A stretch of 64,000 nucleotides of DNA from Oscillospiraceae bacterium (lineage in GTDB: Bacteria; Bacillota; Clostridia; WRLR01): NCBI GenBank assembly GCA_009777515.1, contig WRLR01000004.1, forward strand, positions 1-64,000. Direction: 5' to 3'. The position numbers and the translations under genes were made by a program. The notes under the pieces were generated by a model. It made no database searches and was not told the DNA's origin. It worked only from the letters and a program-made list of their open reading frames with translations. Below are positions 43,818-53,487 of the stretch, in pieces (position 1 is the first letter of the stretch; each line of letters opens with the position of its first letter).

Positions 43818-46800
43818 ATGTACATGCGGCGATATCATATATATGTTCCGGCTAAGAGGGCGGCAGCGGCGCTGTGCGCCCTGGCGATGTGTTTTGGGCG
43901 CCCGCCTGCGGGCGCTGCCGCGGCTGCAGCCGCTAACGTGGTTGCAACCGCAGGCGCTACCGTGGCTTCGGCTTCTAGCACTGCCGTGGTTGCAGCCGCA
44001 GGCGCTGCCGTGGTTGCAACCGCTACCACTGGTGCCCCGGGCAGGACGACGGAGCGCGCGCTGAACAACTATGTCGGCTCGCGCGACTACCTCGATGTCC
44101 TGTTCAACATCGATTTTCAGGACATCGGCGGGTCGTGGGCGCGCGACGCGATATACGAGAGCGGGGCGCTGGGCATCGTGAAGGGCTTCGGGGCGCCGCT
44201 GTACTATGGCTCGGTTGTCATGACCAAGGGTGAGGCGCTCGCGCTCGCGGTGCGGGCCGCCGGGCTGGAGGGCGAAGCGCAGGCGGCCGGCGAGGCGATT
44301 GAAGCGGCGGAACGCCTGGCGGGGAGGGCGGCGTCCGGCGCGGAAGCCGTCTGGATCAACGGCGCCCTGCGCGTCGCCGCAGACATGGGGCTTATATCCG
44401 CGCTGGAATATGAGGCGGCGACGGGCAGCGCCCAGGCGCAGGCCCTATCCCCGTTCCGGAGCGGAGCGGTTGCGCAGCGCCAGGAGTTCGCATACTGGCT
44501 GGCGCGCGCGCTGGACATACCACCCGTCAGGGGGCAGGAGTCGGTTTTCACGAACTATTCCGACTGGCAGAGCGTCGACAGCCTGTACGTCCCCTATGTG
44601 GAAGCGGTGCTGCGCGAGCGGATCATGAGCGGGGACGCACTGGGGCGGTTCATGCCGCGCGACGGGCTGACGCGAGAGCAAGCGGCGCAGGTCATTAAAA
44701 ACGCGTCGAAATTCGTGTTCGCGAAAAACGGCTTTGTCGAGTCGACAGGGACCATTGAGAGGATAGAGACGGACGTCGCCGCAGCGCCGGAGGGCGCGGG
44801 CGCGGAGCTCATGCGGGCCAATTATTACATCCGCAACCAGATAGGGCGGTTGGACGTCATAACGACGGAGATAGCGGTCGGCGACAGCGCCGGCGCCGCG
44901 TCCGCCGGGAGGCGGGAGACGGGGCTGGTCGTCAATGCCGGGGGGCTGCTCGAGGACGAGACCGTGCTCAAGACGGGCGACAGGGTGCGCTATATCTCGT
45001 CGCGGAACCGCTATCCGGGGCGCCGCGACGAGATACGGTACATGGAGATCCTGCCTGGAGCAGCGGGCGGCGCCGGGGGCGGCGCAGGCGTGGCCGCCAG
45101 GGCCTATGTACTCGCGCAGATTGACGGCATCGACCACGTGAACCGCAGGATCGCGTTCACGCAGATTTTCCCGCTGGAGTACCCGGACGCGAACAGCCTG
45201 TACCGCGCCGCCGAAGCGCCGCAGGAGCTGCTCCGGCTTTCGGCGGAATACATATACAGCGAAGTCGTCGCCGTCCGCTCGAACGGCGCCCATGTTGACA
45301 TTGGCGCGCTGCAGACGGGCATGGTCGTTATCATCGGCGTGGAGGATTTCCGCAGCCTGTTCTACATCGAGACCGTCATGTTGAGCTACCACCTGGGCGA
45401 GCCGGGCGTCGCGCGGGGGATCATCGAGGAGAACAACCCCGTGCTGGGCTATGTCTCCATGTATAGCGAGTCGGGCGACCGCACTGCCGTTCGCTCGCTC
45501 GGCAGGGAGGGCGAGCGGCCGGAGCTGATGATATACAACTACTCGGACGCGATGGCCGTAGACGTTATGAAAGATGGCGTGGCCGCCTCCCTAGACGCGC
45601 TCTCTGCGGGGGACTCCGCGTTCGTGCGTTTCGACGGGTCGGGCGAGCTTACGGCGATCAGCGCGGTCACCAACTACAAAGAACGCTACGGTACAGTCAT
45701 TTCCGTGCTGGCCGACTCCCTGGTCATCCGGTTCGACGAGGACGCATCCGGGTATACATCCGGGAGCGCGTCCGGCAATCCGCCCGGGAAGGCGTCAGGC
45801 GGCGCCTCCGAGGCGGCGTTCAGCCTGCCGCTGGGCGCTGACGTCATGTACTTCAAGGACTATCGGCTGGCGGGAAAGTCCGCACTCGTACCGGGCGCCT
45901 CCGTGCGCGTGTTGCTGCAGGACCTGGCAGGCGTCACGGTAGTGCGCGAGGTGACGATAATGCACGAGGGCGACCGGGGGCGCGTCGGCAATGTCTACAA
46001 AGCGGTGCTGTCGCGCTTTGACGAGATGTCGAAGAAGGCCGTCGTGTACAACGTGCAGAAGCTTGTAAAGGGTCGGTGGGAATGGGCGGACAGGAAGGGC
46101 TTCGACGCCGTCAACATCGACGCCGAAACGCGCATATATATGGGGAACACGCTTGTCACACCGGCGGGCGCCAACAAGCTGCTGCGCGACAACGAGGTGT
46201 ACATAGCCGTCATGAACGACTACGGCGGCGTGGAGGTAGCGGCGCAGATCAGCGTCAGGGGCGCGGACGACAAAGAGCAGTTATACGACGGCGCCATAAG
46301 GAGCATTAGGCGCTCCACGGGCGTTTTTAGCCTGGCGAACGGGCCTGGCGACATAGCGTTGGGAGACTTTTCCATCATCATTAAGGACGGCTTATTAATC
46401 AGCGGCGCGGCGGTGGAGCAGGACGACCTCGCCTATGTCGTCGCCAGCCGCGAGGACGCGACGGGGCGTATGAGGGCCGAAGTGGTCGAAATCGGCGGCA
46501 GGGCTGACAACACGCGCGTCCGCATATACAGAGGGCGGATATCCAATGTCGTCCTGCACAAAGAGTTCACATTGGAATCCTTTTCCGAGCTGGAGCTGGG
46601 CGGGACGGAGTGGAAGTACGCGAACACGCCAAAGACGTTCTCGCTGACATTCGACACGCTGTTCCTGACCTCCGGAGGGGCCACGCAGCTCAACATGTTC
46701 GACGGCAGGGGGCAGTACGACTATACGGACCCGCCGCGCACCGTCTACGTGCTCTCCGACGGCACGGACGCGCTGGCCATCAGCACTGCGCCGTACGGGA

Positions 46801-47099
46801 TCGAGAACATACGGGGGACGGTCGTCAGCGTCGATGGGGTCGAGCTGGACGAGGACGGCGCCGCGATGTCCGAGCCGGACGGCATGACTATCGGTTGGGT
46901 CTCGTACTACGACCGCGCCAAATTCTCATGGACGCAGAGGAAGGGCGACACGGCTGTAGTCATAGCGCCGAACACGCTGATCATCAAGAACAGCATGCCC
47001 GTCGCCCCGTCTGCCATACGGAAGTCCGACGCGGTGCGCGTGATAAAGTCCGACACCGCTGTCTCTGGCACAGGGTACATTATAATAATCGAGAACTGA
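43818..47099 (+). CDS. Secreted S-layer-homology (SLH) domain protein
   Basis: Signal-like N-terminus; SVFTNYSDWQSVDSLYVPYVEAVLRERIMSGDALGRFMPRDGLTREQAAQVI SLH motif; long beta-rich remainder. Confidence 0.85.
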   Translation: MYMRRYHIYVPAKRAAAALCALAMCFGRPPAGAAAAAAANVVATAGATVASASSTAVVAAAGAAVVATATTGAPGRTTERALNNYVGSRDYLDVLFNIDFQDIGGSWARDAIYESGALGIVKGFGAPLYYGSVVMTKGEALALAVRAAGLEGEAQAAGEAIEAAERLAGRAASGAEAVWINGALRVAADMGLISALEYEAATGSAQAQALSPFRSGAVAQRQEFAYWLARALDIPPVRGQESVFTNYSDWQSVDSLYVPYVEAVLRERIMSGDALGRFMPRDGLTREQAAQVIKNASKFVFAKNGFVESTGTIERIETDVAAAPEGAGAELMRANYYIRNQIGRLDVITTEIAVGDSAGAASAGRRETGLVVNAGGLLEDETVLKTGDRVRYISSRNRYPGRRDEIRYMEILPGAAGGAGGGAGVAARAYVLAQIDGIDHVNRRIAFTQIFPLEYPDANSLYRAAEAPQELLRLSAEYIYSEVVAVRSNGAHVDIGALQTGMVVIIGVEDFRSLFYIETVMLSYHLGEPGVARGIIEENNPVLGYVSMYSESGDRTAVRSLGREGERPELMIYNYSDAMAVDVMKDGVAASLDALSAGDSAFVRFDGSGELTAISAVTNYKERYGTVISVLADSLVIRFDEDASGYTSGSASGNPPGKASGGASEAAFSLPLGADVMYFKDYRLAGKSALVPGASVRVLLQDLAGVTVVREVTIMHEGDRGRVGNVYKAVLSRFDEMSKKAVVYNVQKLVKGRWEWADRKGFDAVNIDAETRIYMGNTLVTPAGANKLLRDNEVYIAVMNDYGGVEVAAQISVRGADDKEQLYDGAIRSIRRSTGVFSLANGPGDIALGDFSIIIKDGLLISGAAVEQDDLAYVVASREDATGRMRAEVVEIGGRADNTRVRIYRGRISNVVLHKEFTLESFSELELGGTEWKYANTPKTFSLTFDTLFLTSGGATQLNMFDGRGQYDYTDPPRTVYVLSDGTDALAISTAPYGIENIRGTVVSVDGVELDEDGAAMSEPDGMTIGWVSYYDRAKFSWTQRKGDTAVVIAPNTLIIKNSMPVAPSAIRKSDAVRVIKSDTAVSGTGYIIIIEN

Positions 47100-47119
47100 T
47101 TTAACGGGAGGTTCGTGGC

Positions 47120-48751
47120 ATGAAATACAGGCATAAAAAACGGGTCGCGCCGGCGCCGGGGGCATCGTCGGTGTCGGCGGCGTCGGCATCGGCGGCATCG
47201 TTGGTTATGGCTCTTTGCTTCTTGCTGTGCTGTATTTTCCCTGCGCCGGGCGCTGTGGTATATGCGCGCGACGGCGTCGGCGGGTTCGACGGCTCGGGCG
47301 TCTCGTCCGGGGAAGCCCCGGGGCGGACGGTCCACGATTTTCAGGAATACGTGTTCGTGACCGGGTCGCCCGTGCTGCTCAAAGGGACGCTGGTAATCTC
47401 AAAGAGCGAGAGCAACGGGAGGACGACGTCCGCGTACTCGTACAAACTGAGTAGCGACGCCCGGGCCATACAGCTCACGCGCGACATCCAATACGAGACG
47501 ACCAGCGAGGCCAAGGGGAACGGGCAGACCGTGACGCAGACCGTACTCACCCGCGAGCCGTCCGAAAAGATCGTCACGGCCAACCAGACATACACGCTAC
47601 GGCGCATGGACTTCGCCAGGACCAGCCTGATAGACGAGAGGCCGGCGGTCCACTATTATTCGGGCAACACATGGTACCGCAAGCACTACGAGGTCGGCGG
47701 CGGCGCTGTGACGTCGTCCAGCGGGGACTACCTGACCGTCGAGGCGACGGGGCAGTTCTACGGTTTCGACCAGGCGTGGGGCAGCGCCGACATTGAGGAT
47801 ATGGACTATGTGATCGATTACACCCAGAGCGTTATGACGACGGGCGACAGCGGGGTGCGGGAGCTGTGGTCCGGCTCCGCGAACGTGCGCCGATCCCAGT
47901 CGATCATCACGGATCTGCGCTATGTGGAGAACGAACCGCAGGCTATCAGCTTCCGGGGCGGCTTTTTGGAGACGCGCCGCAACGACAATGTGCTGGAGTT
48001 CTCCGCGCGCCTGCCGGAGTTCGACGCGGCGGGCGTCGCCACGGACAGGCTGCAGCGGTACACGGACAGCACGCAGATAAGCATGTTCCCCTCCGTCAAG
48101 CGGCTGGTATCGCCGGATTTGAGGCAAATAAACGGCCACTGGGCGGAGGAGGCAATCTCCAAGCTGTTCGGCCTCGAAATTCTGTCGTCCAGGCCTTCGG
48201 AATATGTTCCCGATCAATACATCACGCGCGCTGGCTTCGCAGCCGCGCTGGTCGCAGCGGCCAAGCCCGTGCCGGAAGACCCGAGCATCAGGCAGCGCAG
48301 GACGACAGGAGGCACGCGGCAGGGGCGCGCCCAGGCCCCGGCGCCGAGCTTTACCGACGTGCCGGCCGACCATGTGTACTATGCGCAAATCGAAGAAGCG
48401 TTCGCCAGGGGGCTGATGGGGCCCATAGACAAACTGGAGTTCCGCCCGAACCAAAGGGTGCGCGTCGCTGACGCCGCCGTCACGCTGATACGGGCGCTGG
48501 GGCTGGAGGCCGTCGCCAGCGCGCACGGCGCAATTACCGAGTACGCGGACGACGTCGGGATACCGGCGTACGCGAGGGATGCCCTGTATGTAGCGCAGAA
48601 GATAGGGCTCCTGCGCGGCGACGAAAGGGGCAACATCAACCCGCTGAGGGAGCTGACCGAAGCCGAGGCCGCTGTGATACTGGACAGGCTTGTGTCCTAC
48701 ATGATGGCGGATCTGAAAGCCGACTACCGCGAACGCATCATGGACTATTAA
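47120..48751 (+). CDS. Secreted SLH-domain protein
   Basis: Signal peptide; C-terminal NGHWAEEAISKLFGLEIL..., FTDVPADHVYYAQIEEAFARGLMGPIDKLEFRPNQRVRVADAAVTLIRAL. Confidence 0.87.
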   Translation: MKYRHKKRVAPAPGASSVSAASASAASLVMALCFLLCCIFPAPGAVVYARDGVGGFDGSGVSSGEAPGRTVHDFQEYVFVTGSPVLLKGTLVISKSESNGRTTSAYSYKLSSDARAIQLTRDIQYETTSEAKGNGQTVTQTVLTREPSEKIVTANQTYTLRRMDFARTSLIDERPAVHYYSGNTWYRKHYEVGGGAVTSSSGDYLTVEATGQFYGFDQAWGSADIEDMDYVIDYTQSVMTTGDSGVRELWSGSANVRRSQSIITDLRYVENEPQAISFRGGFLETRRNDNVLEFSARLPEFDAAGVATDRLQRYTDSTQISMFPSVKRLVSPDLRQINGHWAEEAISKLFGLEILSSRPSEYVPDQYITRAGFAAALVAAAKPVPEDPSIRQRRTTGGTRQGRAQAPAPSFTDVPADHVYYAQIEEAFARGLMGPIDKLEFRPNQRVRVADAAVTLIRALGLEAVASAHGAITEYADDVGIPAYARDALYVAQKIGLLRGDERGNINPLRELTEAEAAVILDRLVSYMMADLKADYRERIMDY

Positions 48752-48799
48752 TATTTAAATGGATTATTAATATCTATAATGAAGTCGGTGCGTAGGTGT

Positions 48800-49546
48800 T
48801 TATACATGTTCCGTCATGTTGCGGCGGTAGCGCAGAGGCATGTGGTTGCGCTGCAGTTTATAGTTGAGGCGGGCCTCGATAGCGATTGTTTTGTAGAACG
48901 TCTTCCAGAGCTCTCGAATTTGCTCCTCGTCCGCCGCCAGGTCGGGCATCTTTAACCCGTGTGCGTCCGCCACGTGCCACTCCTTCGTGTCGTAGATGCC
49001 GGCGATGTGCCGCCCGGAATCGTAGATCACAAACGGGATGTCCATGAGCCTGTCCGCGAAGTGCTGCATCAGTAGCGGTATCTGGTTGTGCTCCGGCGTT
49101 ATTTGCGCGAACTGCACATTGTTTTCCATGACGGAGAAGCGTATGAAACCGGCCAGCTTGCCCGTCTCCCTGCCGACGTTGCGGCAAATCGCGAATATGT
49201 CGAACACCGCAGGGTCGGTGAGCCGTTCCGTGACGCCCCTGCCCTCGGCGAACGCCAGTTTTAAAAAGCGCATAATCTTAGTGTAGCGCTCCGGGTCGCA
49301 CGAAAGGTACGCAGTCCAGATGTTCCTATAAATGGTGGCGCCCAGCTTGTCTACGATGCCGTCCAGCACGCGCCCGGCCTTGGCGGAGTCTGTTGTGATC
49401 ACGCGCGGGGACTCGCACAGGGACTGCTGATAACCGCCTCCGTCGTATATGCCCGTAGGGAACAGCCTGTCCGCATACGCTTCAAAAACAGACGTGAGCA
49501 GTCCCTCGAAGCTGCCGTCTATTATATGTATTACACTCTCGTCCAT
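48800..49546 (-). CDS. TIGR03915-family putative DNA metabolism protein
   Basis: IHIIDGSFEGLLTSVFEAY...RFSVMENNVQFAQITPEHNQIPLLMQHFADR...WKTFYKTIAIEARLNYKLQRNHMPLRYRRNMTE; adjacent to the radical SAM partner. Confidence 0.88.
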   Translation of the reverse strand: MDESVIHIIDGSFEGLLTSVFEAYADRLFPTGIYDGGGYQQSLCESPRVITTDSAKAGRVLDGIVDKLGATIYRNIWTAYLSCDPERYTKIMRFLKLAFAEGRGVTERLTDPAVFDIFAICRNVGRETGKLAGFIRFSVMENNVQFAQITPEHNQIPLLMQHFADRLMDIPFVIYDSGRHIAGIYDTKEWHVADAHGLKMPDLAADEEQIRELWKTFYKTIAIEARLNYKLQRNHMPLRYRRNMTEHV

Positions 49547-49566
49547 ATTTTCACAATATCACATTA

Positions 49567-51024
49567 TTACATCTGCCCCGTCAGCGACATTTGTATGTCT
49601 TCTTGGGCAGGCGCCTGCGTCTGTGCCGATACTTGAGTAGCGTCCGAAGCTATGTCGTGCGCTGTTTCTATAAACCTGCTCGGCGCCCGTTCACTTGCCT
49701 TGTCATCCAGCGCCAGCAGTTCTGGGAACTGCGCCCCGCCGCCGATGGCCGCCGCGTCGTTGTCAAGGTATGACAACTGGTACGGCGCGCCCGCCTCGCT
49801 GGCTTTTAGTGCCTCGCGGCGCGAGCCTGAGACAAGGTTCGAATAAATGGATTTTTCGTTGAGGGCGAGCCCGTACATGGACTTTCCCGAACAGGTAATG
49901 AAGTAAACGGCGCGCTTTAGCACGACCCCCAGCTTTTTTAGGTCTTCGAATGTTAGGTTTGCGCTGCGCCGGGCGGCGACTATCCGCTTTGCGGATATCA
50001 TTCCGATGCCGGGCACCCGCAGCAGTTCCTCATAATCCGCTCTGTTCACCTCTACTGGGAAGCTGCCCAAGTGGTTGATCGCCCAGTTGCATTTTGGGTC
50101 CACGGCGAGCGACAGGTTCTGCCCCTCGGCGTCTAGTATCTCCGATGCCTTGAAGCCGTAGAAACGCAGCAGCCAGTCGGACTGGTACAGCCTGTGCTCG
50201 CGCAGCAGCGGAGGGGGCTGCCCCACTGGGAGCAGCTCGTGGCTGCCCATTGGGACATACGCGGAGTAAAACACGCGCTTTAAGCGGAACTTGTCGTACA
50301 GGCTCTCCGCCAGGCGGATTATCTGATAGTCGGAGTCGGGCGACGCCCCGATGATCATTTGCGTGCTGTGGCCCGCAGGGGCGAAGCGCGGGGCATTGCG
50401 AAACAGTGCGAGCTCGTTGCGTGCCTGAGCCATGCGTTCCTTTATGAAACCCATGGGGCGTATGACCGACTCGCGGTCTTTGTCGGGCGCGAGTAGCTTC
50501 AGGCTCCGCTCCGTAGGCAGTTCTATGTTGACGCTGATGCGGTCGGCGAGCATACCGAGCCTGGTTATGAGCGCCTCGGACGCGCCGGGGATGGCCTTGG
50601 CGTGGACATAGCCGTTAAAGCGGTGCTCCGCCCGCAGTATGGCCAGCGAGCGTATCATACGCTCCATGGTGTAGTCGGGGTCCTTCAATACGCCGGAGCT
50701 CAAGAACAGGCCCTCTATATAGTTCCTGCGGTAGAACGCGATGGTGAGCGCGGCCAGCTCTTCCGGGTCCAGGGTGGCGCGCGGGACGTCATTTGATATG
50801 CGGTTGGCGCAGTATTTACAATCGTACACGCATTGGTTGGTCATGAGGATTTTCAGTAGGCTGATGCAGCGGCCGTCGGCAGAGAAGCTGTGGCATATGC
50901 CCCCAGCCACCGCGTTACCGAGCGACCCCTTCGCGCCGGCCCTGTCGACGCCGCTGGACGTGCAGGCGACGTCATATTTTGCCGCGCCTGTCAGCACGCT
51001 GAGCTTGCCGAAAATGTCCATCAA
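49567..51024 (-). CDS. Putative DNA modification/repair radical SAM protein (TIGR03916-like)
   Basis: ISLLKILMTNQCVYDCKYCANR radical SAM CxxxCxxC; helix-hairpin-helix LLRVPGIGMISAKRIVAAR. Confidence 0.92.
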   Translation of the reverse strand: MMDIFGKLSVLTGAAKYDVACTSSGVDRAGAKGSLGNAVAGGICHSFSADGRCISLLKILMTNQCVYDCKYCANRISNDVPRATLDPEELAALTIAFYRRNYIEGLFLSSGVLKDPDYTMERMIRSLAILRAEHRFNGYVHAKAIPGASEALITRLGMLADRISVNIELPTERSLKLLAPDKDRESVIRPMGFIKERMAQARNELALFRNAPRFAPAGHSTQMIIGASPDSDYQIIRLAESLYDKFRLKRVFYSAYVPMGSHELLPVGQPPPLLREHRLYQSDWLLRFYGFKASEILDAEGQNLSLAVDPKCNWAINHLGSFPVEVNRADYEELLRVPGIGMISAKRIVAARRSANLTFEDLKKLGVVLKRAVYFITCSGKSMYGLALNEKSIYSNLVSGSRREALKASEAGAPYQLSYLDNDAAAIGGGAQFPELLALDDKASERAPSRFIETAHDIASDATQVSAQTQAPAQEDIQMSLTGQM

Positions 51025-51114
51025 CGCCCTCCAACACCATAGACTACCTGATTAATGTAAACATAACCCGCAGGGTATATAATAATCGCCCGCAACGGCA
51101 CGAATGCCACGCGT

Positions 51115-51129
51115 GCGAACACTGTTCGC
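51115..51129. repeat. Short palindrome GCGAACACTGTTCGC followed by CCCTAC
   Basis: Same core as the 36346-36364 element. Confidence 0.75.
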
Positions 51130-51214
51130 CCCTACGAGCGAATGTTATCATATTTGCAAACATATGTCAAACATATGTTCTATATATTTACGTATATTCT
51201 ATGTATATTTTTAA

Positions 51215-51395
51215 GCATGGTTACTGGTCACACCATGTTTATATTGACATGGATAATTGTAGGGACGACCGCCCTCGGTCGTCCGATTATGCGGCTAGCA
51301 TTTTTTACACGGACGACCGAGGGAACGCCTCCTACGGAGGCGGTCGTCCCTACGAAAATCGTCATCGATAGACACCCCTCTGACCAGTAACTTTG
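51215..51395. mobile_element. MITE-like nested inverted-repeat element
   Basis: Inner IR GTAGGGACGACCGCC (51259-51273) / GGCGGTCGTCCCTAC (51339-51353) with inner GGTCGTCC/GGACGACC pair; flanking imperfect IR GGTTACTGGTCA / TGACCAGTAACT. Confidence 0.6.
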
Positions 51396-51422
51396 CATGT
51401 TATGGAGTGCTACGGGAATGCG

Positions 51423-52304
51423 TCATTGGGGGAGCGCGTCGGAGAGCGAGCGGAGGATGGCTTTGCGGTTTAGCTTGCGGCCTATGATGTTGAGCATGGG
51501 TTCGCCGCCGCCGCGCGACAGCTCGACGGCGCTGTTTGTGGCGTTTGCCATCACGCCCCCGATGGTGCCTTTGACGCGCAGGACTTCGCCGAACTCAGGC
51601 GCGAACAGGCGCCGGACGGCTTGCTCCACCGAGTCATGCGAAAACTGCCCGCCAATCTGCACCGAGCAGCTCTGGTAAATGCGCGCGTGGTCGATCTCCG
51701 CCTTGACATAGCCCGCCCCGCCGGCGGACGCAGCGGCTATAATTTTTTCGATATCGCCGTCTGACAGCCCGCCTTCATACAGCCCGTCGTCAGTCAGCCC
51801 GCCGTCGATAAAGACGGGCGCGCCCGAGCCGAATGTTTCGCACGTCGCGCCCCGGTTTAAAAGTATCGCCCCCGTCCCGCGCACCTGCGCTTCGTACAAT
51901 GCGCGCTCCTCGGCGTCGTGCCGCTGCGCGGAGCCGTCCACCACGGTCACGACGCCGCCGACCACGCAGCACCGTTTTATAGCGGGAGCGGACATGGCCT
52001 CAAAAAAATCGCCGAGGGTAAATACCCCCGATGGCTCCACGATAATGCGCTCGAACGCGCCCGACAGCTCCTCCAATGCGCGGATAAAATCCAGTTTAAG
52101 CCCGCAGCAGATACACCCGCCAGTCAGCTCGGAGACGGGCGCGCCGGTATCGCGCAGCATGGCCGTGTCGACGCCTTCGCGCCCGAACTCGTTTTCGATC
52201 ACAACCGGGTCAATGCCCCTTCGCTTTAGGTACCCTATATATTCTTTAATGAATGTCGTCTTGCCCGCGCCGAGCAGCCCGGTCACCAAATCGACGGATG
52301 TCAT
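51423..52304 (-). CDS. CobW/G3E-family GTP-binding protein
   Basis: LVTGLLGAGKTTFIKEYI, ENEFGREGVD, ELTGGCICCGLKLDFIRAL. Confidence 0.93.
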   Translation of the reverse strand: MTSVDLVTGLLGAGKTTFIKEYIGYLKRRGIDPVVIENEFGREGVDTAMLRDTGAPVSELTGGCICCGLKLDFIRALEELSGAFERIIVEPSGVFTLGDFFEAMSAPAIKRCCVVGGVVTVVDGSAQRHDAEERALYEAQVRGTGAILLNRGATCETFGSGAPVFIDGGLTDDGLYEGGLSDGDIEKIIAAASAGGAGYVKAEIDHARIYQSCSVQIGGQFSHDSVEQAVRRLFAPEFGEVLRVKGTIGGVMANATNSAVELSRGGGEPMLNIIGRKLNRKAILRSLSDALPQ

Positions 52305-53362
52305 GGCGCTTTATTGTAACGCCCGTAGGTTTTCGCTATGTCAATCATGCGGCGGGCGCGGTCGAACGGCGCGTTGGCCGGGTACTCGCAGCCGGTGGCA
52401 AGCATGTAGCCGCCGCCCTTGCCCATGATGTCAATCTGCTCTTTGCAATACGCGTCCCACTCCTCGTCGGTCGCCGTGACGGTCATAACCGGCGGCACGC
52501 ACCCGATCAGCGTTATCTTGCCACCGTATTTTGCTTTGCACTCCGCCAGGTCCGCGCAGTCGTCCGGGGGGTACAGGAACGAGATGGCTATCGGGTTCAT
52601 CGACTCTATCTGCGCGTCAAAGTAGATTTTCTGGCCGCAGTTGTGGATCATGACGGCCACTTTGCGCTCGTGGCATATATCGGCCAGCTCCTTGACGAGG
52701 CCGCCCTCCATCTCCGTCCACATGGCCTTGGACATGATGGAGCCCGACGAGTACAGCGTATCGAACATGACGGCGTGGACGCCGGTGTCGATGAGCGCGT
52801 TCACATAGTCTTTTAATGTATCGTTGATCGCCGCCGCCGCCCTCTTTACGGCGTCGCGGTCGTCGTACAGGTCCATGTACATCTCCTGCTGGTGACGCAG
52901 CATGGACAGCACGCCCAGCGGCCCGAAGACGAACGCCACAATGGGCTTGTCCTGGCCCACCTGCTCGACGAGGTTTTTGCACACTTCGATGTGGAACATC
53001 ATGCGCTTTGACGTGCGGTAGTCGACTTTTTCAATCTTCGCGTAGTCTTCGATCTCTTTAATTACGCAGTTGTTGTAGTTGGGGTGGGCCGCCTCGTTTT
53101 CGGGATATAGGATCTCCTGCCCCCAGGCGTCGCACTCGATGGACAGGTCCACCAGCGTGACCAGGCAGTCAATGTCGAACTCGCGGGCGGCTTTGACAAA
53201 GGCGTCCGTGCAGACCCCGGCGTCGGTCGCCCATGTCTTGTAATCCGCCCCGACCAGGTTGCGCGTCACCCCGCTGAGTATCGGGTATACCGGGACATGG
53301 TCCGGCTCGCTGTGTGACAGCGTGGCCATTACCCTTTCTATGGAACCCATTGCTTCGCTCAT
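52301..53362 (-). CDS. MtaA/CmuA/URO-D-family methyltransferase-like protein
   Basis: MIHNCGQKIYFDAQIES...LATGCEYPANAPFDRARRMIDIAKTYG; HxC...C putative zinc site; 4-bp overlap with cobW-like gene. Confidence 0.87.
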   Translation of the reverse strand: MSEAMGSIERVMATLSHSEPDHVPVYPILSGVTRNLVGADYKTWATDAGVCTDAFVKAAREFDIDCLVTLVDLSIECDAWGQEILYPENEAAHPNYNNCVIKEIEDYAKIEKVDYRTSKRMMFHIEVCKNLVEQVGQDKPIVAFVFGPLGVLSMLRHQQEMYMDLYDDRDAVKRAAAAINDTLKDYVNALIDTGVHAVMFDTLYSSGSIMSKAMWTEMEGGLVKELADICHERKVAVMIHNCGQKIYFDAQIESMNPIAISFLYPPDDCADLAECKAKYGGKITLIGCVPPVMTVTATDEEWDAYCKEQIDIMGKGGGYMLATGCEYPANAPFDRARRMIDIAKTYGRYNKAP

Positions 53363-53487
53363 TGAATCACCCCTGTTTTTGCATAATTTTGTATTATATT
53401 ATGATCTATTATAGCGCTTGTTTCTAGCGCTGTCTTAATATTTATTGTATTATATTCTACAAAACGGGCCCACAACAGGACATACCT

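Noticed and set aside
44445-45392. 315-aa minus-strand ORF opposite the SLH protein
   Set aside because: Shadow ORF, His/Arg/Asp-rich composition typical of antisense high-GC frames.
47597-48526. 309-aa minus-strand ORF opposite the second SLH protein
   Set aside because: Shadow ORF; the plus strand encodes signal peptide and SLH motifs.
52301-53362. True uroporphyrinogen decarboxylase (hemE)
   Set aside because: Motifs and coupling to a CobW GTPase fit the MtaA/CmuA-type branch; no other haem genes nearby.
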